64,000 nucleotides of DNA, from contig CM042151.1 of assembly GCA_023376005.1 (NCBI GenBank), positions 79,518,917 through 79,582,916 on the forward strand, given 5' to 3'. The translations under genes were made by a program, and so were the position numbers. Positions within the stretch are counted from its first letter, which is position 1. Every line of letters begins with the position of its first letter. Under the pieces are notes generated by a model that saw only the letters and a program-made list of their open reading frames with translations, was not told the DNA's origin and did not search any database. Source of the stretch: Doryteuthis pealeii. Its lineage: Eukaryota; Mollusca; Cephalopoda; Myopsida; Loliginidae. This document shows, piece by piece, positions 1 through 15,032 of the stretch.

Positions 1-67
1 AGGGCGTCTCCAATATCATCAGGAATCAACAACTTTTGGTGTATTTGTTAATGTGTCCATGGAATAT
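1..67 (+). repeat. End fragment of a dispersed repeat, cut by the gap
   Basis: This stretch matches 32,684-32,751 almost base for base in the same orientation, including the run ending in TGTCCATGGAATAT. The copy at 32.7 kb continues into about 70 bases that are lost here in the N-run. It belongs to the sequence before the gap and shows no relation to what follows the gap, so the join may be scaffolding only. Confidence 0.8.
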
Positions 68-167
68 NNNNNNNNNNNNNNNNNNNNNNNNNNNNNNNNN
101 NNNNNNNNNNNNNNNNNNNNNNNNNNNNNNNNNNNNNNNNNNNNNNNNNNNNNNNNNNNNNNNNNNN
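68..167. other. Assembly gap of exactly 100 N
   Basis: One hundred consecutive N. A round 100 is commonly used for a scaffold gap of unknown size. The giant palindrome begins at the first base after it. Confidence 0.97.
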
Positions 168-1100
168 TTAAATCTTATTAAAATAAAACTGATATTAATG
201 ATATTTTCTTTTTGTTAATGACGGGTATTTGTTACTACTTATCGATTTAGACAAAGTTTGAACTTAAATAATAGATTTAATTCATTTTTAATTCGCTTTT
301 AAAATTCGTAAGCAGGACGACAAAAATGCCCAGTCCCTACATAATAAACCATCATTAAAAAAAGAAAAATACATTACATATGCATTTCCAGAAAGATCAA
401 ACCAGAACGACAACATAATTTTTTCTGAGAATCAAAAACTTCAAACCGCGAAAATAGTTAATTTACAGAAATCTTGCACACATTTACATTTTATTCCAAT
501 GTAATATCCTTTTTTTATTAAAAATCACACAGAAAAAAAACCTGTGTCCAGTAATATACTCTTGTTTTTGTTCAGATATATTCCCTCAAAACCTTTTAAC
601 TATGGTAGCTGAGATGTATCATTTTTTTATTCTTATGGTACAATTCACTACCCTGATTGATAAACAAAAATTACGCAAAATCAGGAAATTATCAGATTTT
701 AATAGAATTTTCACTGTTTCCTTATAACAATGTTATTTGTATAATATATCCCCTTATTTATTTGAAAAAAATTCAATACTTTCAGGTATACTTGCAGCCT
801 CCACCTTGTGAGACTGAAAGAACATCACAGTAATTGGGCTAATTTATATTTATATATATATATATAATATATAAAATATATAATAACACACATATATATG
901 AGAAAGATTGGTGATTAGAATTATTATATTTATTTTATGTTTTCGTACTATTCTGTGGATTTTGCAGCTTCTTGTATTTTGCAATTTTTGTAGCTAGCCA
1001 CAAAACTAGCTCTCATACTAATCACCCAATAAAAGGTGTTTTATAATTTCCTTGGAATCGCTGTATATATTGATTGTAATTGACGTTTGAAGCAGATCAC
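168..1100 (-). repeat. Mirrored fold-back repeat flank and TA microsatellite
   Basis: No gene. The first 350 bases contain the family that recurs at 23,030-23,160, 24,110-24,230 and 49,610-49,720 (TTACTACTTATCGATTTAG core). A TA-rich microsatellite lies at 846-900, mirrored at 22,500-22,545. The rest is AT-rich with no recognised content. Confidence 0.6.
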
Positions 1101-1129
1101 AATGCAAGTGTAAAGAAAAATAAAGCCAA

Positions 1130-2020
1130 CTATGTGTTGTTTGTTACCTGTGATCTGTTTTAATTTAATTCTTATAGTTCAGAATAAATCTCATCTACAA
1201 GAAGATCCAAACTGGAAGTTGTTGCTAGTGGCTTCCAGTTGTTTTGTTGCATGTCTTCCAAAAACTCTGTGTGTTTGGGTTGTTGGCATGTGCCTGTCAA
1301 CAGAGTCTGATTATTATTCTAGAGTTTGGCTCACCTTCTAAGCATAAATTATTTTGTTTATTAATGGACCATCTGGTTCTCCTTTTTTTCTAAGTGTGTG
1401 TATGTGTCTGATTATCATTCCGGATAGGTTAGGCCTTTTTTGCGGTCTGTTTATTTATTTATGGCGTTGCGTTGTCGTAATTTCCATGCTTATCAAATTC
1501 ACCTGGTTGGTTTTGTGATTTTGCCTTGTGTGTTTGTTAAAAAAACTCTCAAAGTTGGTCCGCTCTTCGGTGGGGTCGTTAGAATTGGGCACCGACTGCA
1601 CCTCTACAGAGGATAAGAGTCCCCCAAATAATAATATTTTGAAATAAAGGTCTGTCATCAGGAAGTTTTCTGAAAAGTCTGAATGTTGCTAGTAATTGTT
1701 CATTCTGGCTTTGTGTCTTATATATTCAAATTTCTCTGCATGTGCGTCTTGTGTGTGTGTGTGTGTGTGTGTGGTCTGGTTCAGCAATGTCCTTATTACC
1801 ATTTCAGGTATTGGCCTACCCTTTTTTAGTTTATTATTTAGCAGTAGTTGTTTTATTTGTATGTGTGTGTGTGCATGTTTTCTTGGGCCCATCTAATTCT
1901 TTTTTTTTCCCCCAATTTCATTACTTTCACTATTAGATCTGCATGTGTATTGTGTGGTGTTTTAAGACCCAACTCATAGCAGCCCTATAAGGCACAACTG
2001 TTAATTTCCTTAATTCATTA
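1130..2020 (-). repeat. Mirror of tandem CA/TG-rich repeat units
   Basis: Reverse complement of 21,400-22,260. It holds (TG)n tracts at about 1,748-1,773 and 1,862-1,873. Two related units follow each other, each with a TTTGGCTCACC- or GGCCTACC-like edge, a TG tract and a block encoding no credible protein. The short open frames here are microsatellite translations. Confidence 0.6.
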
Positions 2021-2189
2021 GCCAGTGCTTAGCTATAATGAGGGGAATATTTGGTCAGAGTCATTCAAGGGAAAGTATCCTTCATGCCAAGACCACTGAC
2101 ACACCCCTGAACAGAGTAGACTGCGACAACACTCAAGGAAGTATCTAGTAGCTTTTCAAACTTGTTGCTGCTTCACGGCATTTTTTAAA

Positions 2190-3620
2190 TTGAATCACTT
2201 GAAAGAATGCTGATAGATTCTATCTTTTTTTAAATTTTATTTGTCTATAAACATTTTTTTAAGCCAAGAGCCCATTGCGGAGGCTAAACACTTGATTCCT
2301 TTATAAATAGTATTTGTATCCTAATGATCTTTTTAGGATGAGCATGTTCCTTTGATAGCTGCTATTTGTACTTTCAAAAACAGCTTGATTTGCCTGGTAT
2401 TGTTTCTAGGTATTTTTAAGTTTTCTTTCACCCAACCCAATTGCCACTACCACAACTGGTATGATATTGAATTTTTCTTTTCAATGACCAAGATCCTTTT
2501 GAGGTCTTGATATTTTGTAATTTTTCCGCTCAGCTCTATTTAGGCCATAAATCATTTGGACAGCTACATCATAATAAAGCAGTTTGTTTTTTTTTGTTTA
2601 TCCCAGGATGACAATATCTGGTTTAATAGCTTGTCTTTTATATATCTACCTGTCTGAAAAACTTTATCATAGAACACAGTCACCTTCCATTTGATGTTAT
2701 TTTGCGTAGGCTCATTTCCCAGATGTACTGTGATCTCTCAAGCAGTACTTCTCACAGATTTTCCAGTGGAGACATTTACAACTTTGTTATGCATGGCGAT
2801 AGTAGTGGCCATCTGCCAAAAGGATCTGGCAACCAGACATTAGGTGGCTTGGATTTTTTGATGACTGAGTGGCAGAATCTGCATTGATCCTTTTTTTTTT
2901 TTTTGTATTCCAGCCATTGTCTTGAAATCCATTTGTGAGTAGGCCATTGTCTTCCAGCTATAATGAATTTGGTCCTCATCAATGGTAGATTGAATCTCTT
3001 GAGCCAGTGCAGTGAAGCCTCCTTGTCAATGTATTTCTGGTTAAGTTCTTCCATAAAATTCCCTTGCACTCTTATTTGTTGCATCCTTCTTTCCTTGTCT
3101 CCAGTTCCCACTTTGAATATTCCATTCCTTTTTCTTCTTTGTCATTGTCCTCTCTAATGTTCTTAATTGTGTCTCCACTGAAGTTTTCTGCAAGTTTTTT
3201 AGCTGAGGTCTGTTGTGATAGACATTTATTTTGATGGTCATTTACCATTGACATTGTTTTAACATCGAGCTTTTGATATACTGTTCCCATGCTTAATATT
3301 GTAGCTCGATATGCATTGTTGATTTCAATGAGACCTAAACCGCCCCTCTCTCTTAGTAGGTATATCCTGCCATGCACTCATGTTGGTAGGGTAACCTTAT
3401 ATAGGTTAGCATTGAATACTCTCCCTCATCTTTCTTGCAATTAGGTCGTCTACCACTGTAGAAGATCTCGTGTGTGTCTTAATGTGTCCCCATTGAATTT
3501 TTCTGCAAGTAGTTGAGGTCTATTGTGATAGACATTAATTTGATGGTCATTTACCATTGAGATTGTTTTTATCCACTGCCCATGCTTAATATTGTGGCTT
3601 GATATGCACGGTTTGTTTTC
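2190..3620 (-). mobile_element. Mirrored R2/R4-like retrotransposon fragment (broken)
   Basis: Mirror of 19,795-21,180. On the minus strand, peptides at 3,072-3,377 read RGGLGLIEINNAYRATILSM, the region after the reverse transcriptase fingers and palm in non-LTR elements. Peptides at 2,776-3,111 include the endonuclease Cys motif (DQCRFCHSVIKK). Frameshifts break the frame repeatedly. It lies just 3' of the mirrored zinc-finger block, as in the right arm. Confidence 0.7.
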
Positions 3621-3624
3621 ATAT

Positions 3625-5430
<1,806 letters not shown>

Positions 5431-7000
5431 CTGTGAATAAAGAAGAAATAATATTTTAAAAGAAAACCTGTGTGCTATTTGCATTTAAAAAGTTTATGAT
5501 TATTTAATTTTGTGTTTCAATATACGCAATATATGTATCATTCTTGTTCAGTCATGATTAAGATTTTTATAATTGTTTTTCAACAAATAAGATTAAATGC
5601 AACTAAAATACAATATATATATTATGCAGAAACTTATCCTGTCCGCTTGGAGATTCTCAAATTTGAAGCTATTTAAAAGGAAATTTGAGGAAAAATATTC
5701 CAATGAACAGTTTTACAATATGGCGAATATATACTACATATGTGTATATACGTATATGTATTAATACGTGTATATATGTATATATTATATATATATGTTT
5801 TGTGTCATATCTGGTATGATCCTATAAAAAATACATATAATGAATAATAGAAAAGTTAAGTTTATCTCCCTCTCTCTCTATTATATATAAGTATATACTA
5901 CAAAGGTGCTATCTGGCATTGCCTTGGTAGAAGGGGGGTTAAAAAGGTACTCTCACAGATTCATATTGTTGAATCGCAAGTTGAATTCTAACAGGATGCC
6001 CCATTGAAATCCCTATGTATAAAAAAGAACTTGTGTTGATCCAGATATTCTGAAAATAAAATTAATGTCTCCTATTTAAAATACTAATTGCAAAAAAACT
6101 GTATGGTGATGTATAATTAATGGAGAATCTCAATTTAAATGTTAGGCCATCAACCTTTTAAACAGAACAAATATTTATGTATAATTTTTTCACTGATAAG
6201 CAACAGAATTTTTTTTTAATTTAAAAAAAGATCTTTTATAGTTTTTTTTTTTACATTTAGTTTTTTACATTTTTGCTACTTATTTTCTACAAAAATTTCT
6301 CCTTTAATTTTTTTCTATTCACACCTTTGGGCTTTTGTCTGTTTAATTCATACCGAAATAATTTCATTTATATATAACCCCAACAATATTTTCACCCAAA
6401 AATAAGGGGAGGTCAAGTCAATTGACCTGAAACAAATCAGGAAAGTTTTTAATGAAATAACTGATGCATTATAAATATTAATTCATTGATAAATTAACAC
6501 TAAAAATTCATTAAAATTGGATAACCCTGATTGCTGGTAATTTTTTTAAATCTGGGTATTGATTTGATTTGTAAAATACATCTATAACATAAAAAAATGT
6601 TGTGGCCTATTTAATAATCTTATTAATCTTTTTAATTAAAATAATTGTTTGCCAGTGAAATGGGAGGATTTCTTTTACATTTATTATTTTAAACACCTCT
6701 AGAATAAAAATAAAAAGATTAGTAAATTTAAAGACTTAATGTCTGCGCTGTCGGAATATTGCTTTGTACTTATATTACCCACACTGGAGGTCCCTAAACT
6801 TTCAACCAACTAAATATAACACATATAATATACAAATCCAACAGTGATGACCCTGACTGTTGAACACACTTAAAAAAAAAAGATTTTCGTTAACAAAATG
6901 AACATTTCAAAACTCCCAGTGATCCCCAAAATATATATGTTTTTCTTTTCTGACTAAGAAACAGACCTTTTTGAGCATTGGAATTTAAATAAGAAATTTT
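5431..7000 (-). repeat. Mirrored upstream flank of ZNF-1, AT-rich
   Basis: Mirror of about 16,430-17,980. It contains TA repeats at 5,745-5,805 and the conserved module at about 5,890-6,060 that recurs at 17,340-17,530 and 39,105-39,330. A copy of the fold-back family with facing ATCAGATAATT-type motifs lies at 6,410-6,560. No protein is recognised. Confidence 0.55.
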
Positions 7001-7527
7001 CTACAATTCTAAAAAAAAAACAGTTTTTCATCTACCGAGAAGAAACTTCTTTTCTCCAGACATTACTATTCATCACCTGGAGACAGTTCTGTTACATTTC
7101 CTCACTAACTGATTCATAGGCAGCACCCATGTGACCTGGATTTCACCCACCAAATGGACTGCAACACATTTTTTTTCTTGCTACTAAACAGAAAGGGCAA
7201 AATTGACATAAATTTCGGATTTTGTCCACAAATCAGGGAACATTTTGGCTTGGATTTCCACAAACTCTTTCACAGCCGTACCTTCATACAGCAAAAATTT
7301 AAGCCATGCATTTCCTCAATTTCCTGGGCCAGAATTTGACAGAAAAATGGATAATAAACTTTGACCCCGGAGGCGGGAAACCCACAAATCATGTTAAAGT
7401 CACATGAGATCTAGTGAGATCCTCAGTTCCAGCCAATATGTGAAACAGAAGAGATCTCTTGTTTTCGGCTGAACTCAACTGAGCGAGCTGTGTTAGCTAA
7501 GAATAAAGTTTTTTTAAAAAAGCAACA

Positions 7528-7735
7528 TGGCATTGTTGGTTAATGCACGTCTTAGATAGAGACTGGCCAAAGAAAGAAAATGATCAAGAAGAAAGAACTA
7601 GAAGAAGACCCACACGCTGAAGTCAACTCTGAAAGAATAGAAAGAACTAGACGATCACCGAATGGCCAAAGCAGAAAAGTAAATTATGCAAGTTACATCA
7701 CATCAAAATATCTCTCTGATATCTGTATAACTCTC
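7528..7735 (+). pseudogene. Mirrored copy of a coiled-coil-like coding fragment
   Basis: Mirror of 15,707-15,905 on the minus strand. An ATG in a good context (GCAACATGG) starts at about 7,527, but here the frame runs into stops within about ten codons. In the opposite arm the same DNA reads as an Arg/Glu-rich helix. The two arms differ almost only by one-base indels here. The stretch 7,000-7,500 mirrors 15,910-16,420 and 7,740-8,340 mirrors 15,040-15,700; both lack recognised genes. Confidence 0.4.
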
Positions 7736-8349
7736 TCCCTCTCCCTATCAAAAGAACATTGTGTATATACCCAAGGTGGGGGTAATATAACACCATATTG
7801 AAGAAGAAACATAAATATTTTTAAAACTTTTTTTAAAATCTTGCAAAAAAGAAATAATGAATATAAAGGGTTTTTACAAAGAAAAAACAGTTAATTCAAG
7901 GATTAAATTATCTGATTGGGGAAAAGTTACTCACTTTTATCTGAAAAATAAGTAAATCAGTCCATTTTTTTACAACAGGGCCAGTTTCTTTATTGATATT
8001 TTTTTAGCAGAATTCTGTATTCATGTTTTTGTTTTTTTTTACTTAAAAACTCTCGCATTGTATTTAAAAAAAAATCTTCTGATATAATTAGTCAGATCTT
8101 ATTCTTTATAGAAAAAAGTAAAAATCTTTTTTTGTCGGTCACTTCTTCATATTTCATAAAATAAAATAGGGTGGGGTAGACCTCATAAAAATATATCCCT
8201 AATATATTTTAGAAAAATCTAGGCTAAACTTGCAAAATCATCATAAAATTAAAATGGAAAATTTTGATTAACAATTTGCAACACATCAAACTAAATTTGA
8301 AATTAAAATTAATTTAAAATTCCGATTCAAAATACTTGATTTTTTTTTG

Positions 8350-8490
8350 GTAAGTCAGGTTAGGATTTTTTTTTTTTGTTTTTTTTTTTTCATTTATTTA
8401 ACGAATCTTGAAATATTTTCTGTGCAGTTTAGAAAATATTTCAGATTCGTTAATTAAAATAAAATAAAACAATTACTAAACCTGACTTAC
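8350..8490. mobile_element. Small fold-back element (MITE-like)
   Basis: Outer inverted ends GTAAGTCAGGTTAG and CTAAACCTGACTTAC enclose an inner hairpin at 8,399-8,452, whose arms read TAACGAATCTTGAAATATTT and its near complement. Length is about 140 bases with no coding capacity. Mirrored in the right arm at about 14,885-15,032. Confidence 0.6.
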
Positions 8491-9929
8491 CTGACTTTAG
8501 TTTGATGGTTTTGTAGTACCTCCATTTTTCCGATCATGTGATCAGTTTAAGCTATATTCATAAACGAGAGTAAATATTTTTGAACTTTTGTTTTTAGAAA
8601 TCTCACAAAAAAAAGTTAATGACCCTACAGTTAATTCAAAGATCAAATTATCTGATGCGAAAAATTACATAGTTTATCTTAAAAATAAATAAAACCTATA
8701 CGTTTTACATGCAAACAGGATAATTTTAAGCTAGAATACTGACTGTAATTTACATATTAATCTCCCTTTGACAATTAACATTTAAATGTTAGGGCTTGTA
8801 TTCGACATATGTTTTTGTGTGCATATTCAATAACGATTATTGGTTTTCAACGATTTTAAAAAATTATCTTCTTGTTTTTTTTTGGTAGTTTTCAGAAATA
8901 CCTCCAGAAAATATTCCTTTTAGTTGGACTTATAGTGTAAGTCCACTGTAACTATAAGTTCAACTAAAAAAATTACTAAGTGAAGCAAGAAAAGGACAAA
9001 TAAGTATTACTAAATTGCTACCAATTTTTCCCTGTGAAATTTACTCATCCTATATTTAACACAATGAAACTTCCCATAAAATTCAAATTATCTTGAAAAT
9101 GTTTGTGCATTTCAAAAGAGAAACATTAAAAAAAACCCTGATGATTTTCTTTTTAAAATTTTTTCAGCTTAGGAAAATATGAAAATTATGAATGAAAATA
9201 ATGTTTTAATTTTGTACGTAGATCAATTTGAAATTTAAACATACAAAACAAGTATATGGACTACCAGCTTTATAAAAAATTCTAGAAAAATCAAGTTATT
9301 GTCCAAATTGTCACGACAGTTCTTGTTTTTTTTTTATATCTCTAAAACTAAATAGGGTGAGACCTCGTAAAAAATATTTCCCCTAATATATTTTAGGAAA
9401 AAACTATTCAGATATATTTACATCCAAAGGTAAAATAGTTATGGAAATGTTTGTAAAAATCAACTATTAATGTGATTTTTCATAGAATTTTTTAAAAAAT
9501 CTTCTTATCATAAACTTATCTTTAGCTACGTTTAAATTCAGTGATTTACAGTCAAAAATGAAAAAACATTGTTTTTCAATCATAATTTTAATTATTTCGT
9601 AAGTGAAAATTTTTTTTTAAATCAAATCAGGAAGTTTATTAATATTGTTTCTTTCTAATGGAAAAAGTTTTCAAATAATAATTATTTTATGCAATTTCAT
9701 GTGTAATATGGTGGGGCGTTAAATTTCACCGAGGTAAATTGGGTGGTACCTAAGTGGTTGCAAATCGTCGTCAAATTTTCCGTTTTAATTTTGATTGACG
9801 ATTTGCAAGTTTACCCAAAATCTATTTCAGACATATTTGTCATCAAAAAAAGTACCAAATTTCTGGAAACTTTCTGAAAATCTGATCATTAAATTTTATT
9901 TTCATAGAATTTTTTAAAAAGGACTCTAG

Positions 9930-10290
9930 TCATAACAGTTTTTTAATGGAATTTAGACGACGTTTACGTTATGGTTTAGGGGTTTGGGGATTAAGGTTGT
10001 TTTTAAATTATGTATTGCTTAAAAAATCCAAAATTACTATACCACTTAATTAACCATTGAAATTATTTATGAATCCAACGGTAGACACAGTAGTCTCGGG
10101 TTGTTGTGTTATTATTGCAATAGTATAATTTCAATTAACTTGTTATAAAAATATTTTCCAACATTAAATGTATAGTAATCGTTTTTCTATTGTTTTTTTT
10201 TTTTAAAGCAATATCGGTAATATTTTTTTTTATAAAACCCTTAATCCCCCAACCCCCTAAACCGTAATCCAATTTCGCAAAATTCATCCA
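9930..10290. mobile_element. Fold-back element with telomere-like inner blocks
   Basis: Two inverted blocks, about 9,950-10,045 and about 10,185-10,290, face each other. Each contains degenerate TTAGGG/CCCTAA-like tracts (GGTTTAGGGGTTTGGGG and CCCCCAACCCCCTAAACC). Between them lies AT-rich DNA. Mirrored at about 13,020-13,400. From 8,500 to 9,930 the DNA is AT-rich repeat with no recognised gene. Confidence 0.5.
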
Positions 10291-10539
10291 TAGGGACTGT
10301 AGTTAACTGTCTCCTGGGCGACCTCCAAAAAACTTTCTGTTTTATTTTCCGACCGTGTGCAAGTTCAGCCGTTCATTTTTATAGGGCTTCATAAGTATTT
10401 ATTTACTTCTAGAGTATTATTTAGATGAAATATTAAGCATATTACGCATATATGACATCATACTGTTTCTTTCTTCGTTAGTAAAAAAGAAAAAACCTTT
10501 CGCAAAACCGATTCGTAATTGTAAACAAAATTAATTAAA

Positions 10540-10860
10540 ATGAACCGGATACTTACTTTTCTCTGTCTCTTTTTGTCTAATCTGTTTTTCAATAGGAAAT
10601 GCAAAATTAAAGGGTAAAAAAAAGGAAAAACAAATTAGAATACTTAAATAAACTTGTATTTTCAAGTTGAATCAAAATCTAAAAGCAATGCGTCATTTTC
10701 TAATCGATTGCATATCTCAAGGGAGAATAATTATGTATTTACCTTAACAGCCACGGACAGAATGTTACTGGATGTGGCACGAAGGCCAATACAAGGAAGA
10801 TATCTTCATACGAAACTTATGGAGAAAATATCATCAAAAGATAATTTTTTACCTCTGTAG
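10540..10860 (+). repeat. Dispersed repeat R1, left-arm copy
   Basis: One of a family with further copies at 12,470-12,800, 24,228-24,510, 35,850-36,150, 47,310-47,620 and in part 47,985-48,110. In this copy a 68-residue frame is open (10,654-10,860) with the stretch FTLTATDRMLLDVARRP, but other copies carry stops and frameshifts. The edge holds a splice-donor-like AAAAGTAAGTATCACG in the opposite sense. Function is unknown. The stretch 10,870-11,638 continues the left arm as AT-rich repeat. Confidence 0.5.
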
Positions 10861-11638
10861 TCAAAAATAAAATCTTGCATTATTCTATAGTAGTGTTAAT
10901 TCGATTTTAATATGCTACACATTTATATTATTTGTCAAGTTCAATTCTGTAGAGTTTGATATAATATTGTAGTATAGATAGGCATTTTCTTACTTTCAAA
11001 GGAGCTGGAATAAAACATTTTTGAATTTTAATTCTAAAAACAATTTTAAAATTCGCACTTTATAACATTAATTACGTTAATGTTATAATGAATAGTTTAC
11101 TTTACTTAAACCAAAACAAAGAAAACAAACAAAACTTTAAAATTAAAGTGTTTTTTTAATCAAAATTATTGATGAGTATGAAGAATTTTTAACCTTTGGT
11201 CGTTTGAATAAAAAAGAAAATCCAAGCTCTTAATTTTTACTGTTCCAGAAATATCAAACCAGAGACCACATTTAATTTTAAAAAAAAACATGAAAAAAAA
11301 ATTTCAACATCTGTAAAGTATTACAGAAAAATTATTCATGTTTATATTTTATATCAGATTTTAATAGAATTTTCACTGTTGCCTTATTAATCAATTTTAT
11401 TTTATAATGCCATTAGTTATTTTTATTAAAAAACATAGATTTTCTTTCAGGTTACTTGCACCTCCACCTTTTGTGACTAAAAACACTCACAGTTATTTGG
11501 GCTATTCTTTAAATATATACAATATTTACTTTATTTTTAAAAAGTAAAAATAAATTTTAAAAAACGAAAAACAAACAACAAAACTTTAAAAAATAAGGTT
11601 TTATATCAATTATGATTGTTAGAGAATTTTCACCTTTG

Positions 11639-11691
11639 GTCGTTTGAATAAAAAAAATTCCATGCCCTAATTTTTACATTTCAGAAAAGAT
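11639..11691. other. Spacer (centre) of the 23-kb palindrome
   Basis: Arms meet as AATTTTCACCTTTG before the spacer and CAAAGGTTGAAAAAATTC after it. About 50 bases remain unpaired between them. This short loop is where a fold-back read or a real inversion junction would have to be confirmed. Confidence 0.75.
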
Positions 11692-12469
11692 CAAAGGTTG
11701 AAAAAATTCTTCTAACAAATTAAATTGATATAAAACCTTATTTTTAAAGTTTTTGTTGTTTTGTTTTCGTTTTTAAAATTTATTTTTATTTTTTAAAAAA
11801 TAAAAGTAATATTATGTATATATTTAAAAAATAGCCCCAAATACTGTCGGTGTTTTTGTCCCCAAAAAGGTGGAGGTGCAAGTAAACCTGAAAGAAATCT
11901 TATGTTTTTTAATAAAATAACTAATGCATTATAAAATAAATGATTAATAAGCAACAGTGGAAAATTCTATTAAAAATCTGATAATAAAATTATAAACAAT
12001 GAATAAATTTTCTTGTAAATAACTTTTTACAGATGTTGAAGTTTTTTCAGTGTTTTTTTAAATTTTAATGTGGTCTTCTGGTTTGATATTTCTGGAAATG
12101 TAAAAAATTAGAGCTTGGATTTTTTTTTTATTCAACGACCAAAGGTTAAAAATTTCTTCAACTCATTTCATAATTTGATTAAAAAAAACAACTTTAATTT
12201 TAAAGTTTATGTTTTGTTTTCTTGTTTTGTTTTTAAGTAAGATAACTATTCATTAAACATTAATAATTAATGTATTAAAGTGCTGGAAATGTGAAAATTG
12301 TTTTAGAATTTAAATTCAAAAATGTTTCTATTCCCTCCTTCTGAGTAAAAATGCCTATCTATACCTACATATTTTATTATCAAACTTCTACAGAATTGAA
12401 AACGACAAATATATAAATGTGTAGCATTATTAAAAATCGATTAACACTACTTAGATATGCAATTTTATT

Positions 12470-12800
12470 TTTGACACAGAGGTAAAGAAATTTATTGATG
12501 ATATTTCTCCATAGTTTCTATGAATATCTTCCTGTATGCTTCCGTGCACATCCAGTAACATTCTGTCCGTAGGGCTGTTAAGGTAATACATAATTATCTC
12601 CTTGCAGATTAATGCATCCGATTAGAAATGCGAATTGTTTTAATTGATTTCAACTTGAAAATAAAGTTATTTAAAGTATTTCTAATTTGTTTTTCTTTTT
12701 TTTTTATTTAATAATTGATTTCTTATTGAAAACAAGAGATTAGACAAAAAGAGACAGCAGAAAAGTAAGTATCACGTTCATTTTTAATATAATTGTTTGA
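12470..12800 (-). repeat. Dispersed repeat R1, right-arm copy
   Basis: Mirror of 10,540-10,860. Contains CATTCTGTCCGTAGG and the donor-like AAAAGTAAGTATCACG seen in the other copies. The frame is broken here. Confidence 0.5.
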
Positions 12801-13019
12801 CAAATTTATCGAATAGTTTGCGAAAAAGGTTTTTCTTTTACTAACGAAAAGAAGAAACATTTATGATTGAAATATGCGTAAAATATGCTTAAATATTTCA
12901 TTCTAAAATATATCTAGAAGTAAATAAAATACTTATGGAAAGGCTATAAAAAATAACGCTGAACGTGCACAAACGGTCGGAAAAATTAAAAACAGAAAGT
13001 TCTTTGGAGTTTCCCCCAG

Positions 13020-13400
13020 GACAGTTTAACTACAGTCTTATGATGAATTTTTTGGAATTGGATTACGTTTATGGGTTGGGGATTAAGGGTTTAAAAAAAA
13101 AAATTATTACGTATTGCTTTAAAAAAAAAAAAACAATAGAAAAAACCGAATTACTATTACATTTGGATGGTTGAAAATATTTTTTATAACCAGTTTTAAT
13201 GAAATTATACATTGCAATATAACACAAAACAACCGAGACTAATTGTGTATCTACCGTTGGATTCATAAATAATTTCAATGGTTAAATTAGTGTTATAGTA
13301 ATTTTGGATTTTTAAGCAATACATAATTAAAAAACAACCTAATCCCCAACCCCTAAACCTAACGTAAACGTCGTCTAAATTCATTAAAAAAAAACTAGTT
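13020..13400. mobile_element. Fold-back element with telomere-like blocks (mirror)
   Basis: Mirror of 9,930-10,290, with AATCCCCAACCCCTAAACC at about 13,340-13,360 and the complementary G-rich block at about 13,070-13,090. Bases 13,400-14,880 are AT-rich repeat mirroring 8,500-9,930, without a recognised gene. Confidence 0.5.
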
Positions 13401-14884
13401 ATGACTAGAGTCTTTTTAAAAAAATTCTATTGAAAATAAATTAATGATCAGGGATTTTCACGAAAATTTCCAGAAATTTAACTTTTTTTTTGATGACAAT
13501 ATGTCTGAAATAGATTTTGCGGTAAACTGCAAAGATCGTCATCAAAATTAAACGGAAAATTTTGACGACATTCTGCAACACATTAGGTACACATTTACCC
13601 CGTGAAATTTTAACCCCCACCTTATTTAACACAATGAAATTTTGCATAAAAATTAATATTATCTTGAAACTTTTTCATTCGAAAGAAGAAATATTAAATA
13701 AACTCCTGAATTAAAAAAAAATTTTTTCAGCTTACAGAATAATGAAAATTATGATTGAAAAAAACAATGTTTTTCATTTTTGCACTTGTAATCAACTGAA
13801 ATTTAACGTAGCTAAGATAAGTTATGATATGAAGATTTTTAAAAAAATTCTATGGAAAAAAATCAATTAACTAGTTCGATTTTATACAAACATTTCCATT
13901 AACTATTTACTTTGGAGTAAATATATCTGAAATAAGTTTTTCCTAAAAATATTATTAGGAAATAATTTTTTACGAGGTCTACCCCCCTAATTTTATTGTT
14001 AGAGTATAAAAAAAAAAAAACAAAGAAAACTTGGTCGTGACAATTGGACCATTAAATTGATTTTTCATAGAATTTTTTATTTAAAGCTGGTAGTCATAAC
14101 TTGTTTTTGCTATGTAAAATTTAAATTGATCTAACGGGTACAAAAATTAAAACATTATTTTTCATCATAATTTTCATTATTTTCCTAAGCTGAAAATTTA
14201 AAAAGCAAAATCATCAGGGTTTTTTTTAATGTGTTCTTCTTTTGATGCACCAAAACATTTTTCAAGATCCCGAGAATAGAATATTGAATTTATGGGAAGT
14301 TTCATTGTGTTAAATATAGGGTGAGTAAATTCACAGGGAAAATTGGTACAATTAGTTTAAAATATTATTGTCTTTGCTTCAACTTAGTAAATTTTTTAGT
14401 TGAACTTATAGTGTAAGTGACTTACCACAAAGTCACAACTAAAAGAAGTATTTCTGGAGTATCTGAAAACTAACCAAAAAAAAAAAAAGAAGAATATTTT
14501 ATAAATCGTTGAAAACCAATAATCGGTATTGAGATATGCACACAAAAAACAATTATGTCGAATACAGGGCCACCCATACATTTTAAATGTATATGTTCAA
14601 AGGAGATAATATGTAAATTAGAACAGTCCAAGTTATTCTAGCTTTAAATTATCCCTGTTGCATGTAAACGTATAGGTTTATTATTTTTTAAAATAACTAT
14701 GTAATTTTTCGCAATCAGATAATTGATCTTTGAATTAAAACTGTAGGGTCATTACTTTTTTTTTGTGAGATTTTCTAAAAAGCAAAGTTTCAAATAGTGT
14801 AACTCTCGTTAATGAAATATAGCTTAAAACTGATCACGTATGATCGGAAAAATGAGTACCTACAACACACAAACTAAAGTCAGT

Positions 14885-15032
14885 AAGGGTCAGGTTTAGT
14901 TTAATGTTTTTATTGTTATTTAATAACGAATCTTGAAATATATTTCTAAAACGCACAGAAAAAATATTTCAAGTTCGTTTAATTAAATGAAAAAAAAAAA
15001 CAAAAAAAAAAATTCTAACCTGACTTACAAAA
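14885..15032. mobile_element. Small fold-back element (mirror)
   Basis: Mirror of 8,350-8,490, with the inner hairpin at about 14,926-14,983 and the outer end CTGACTTAC near 15,020. No coding capacity. Confidence 0.55.

Noticed and set aside
1696..1936. Membrane-protein-like frames rich in Val/Cys
   Set aside because: Translation of (TG)n tracts, mirrored by (CA)n in the right arm.
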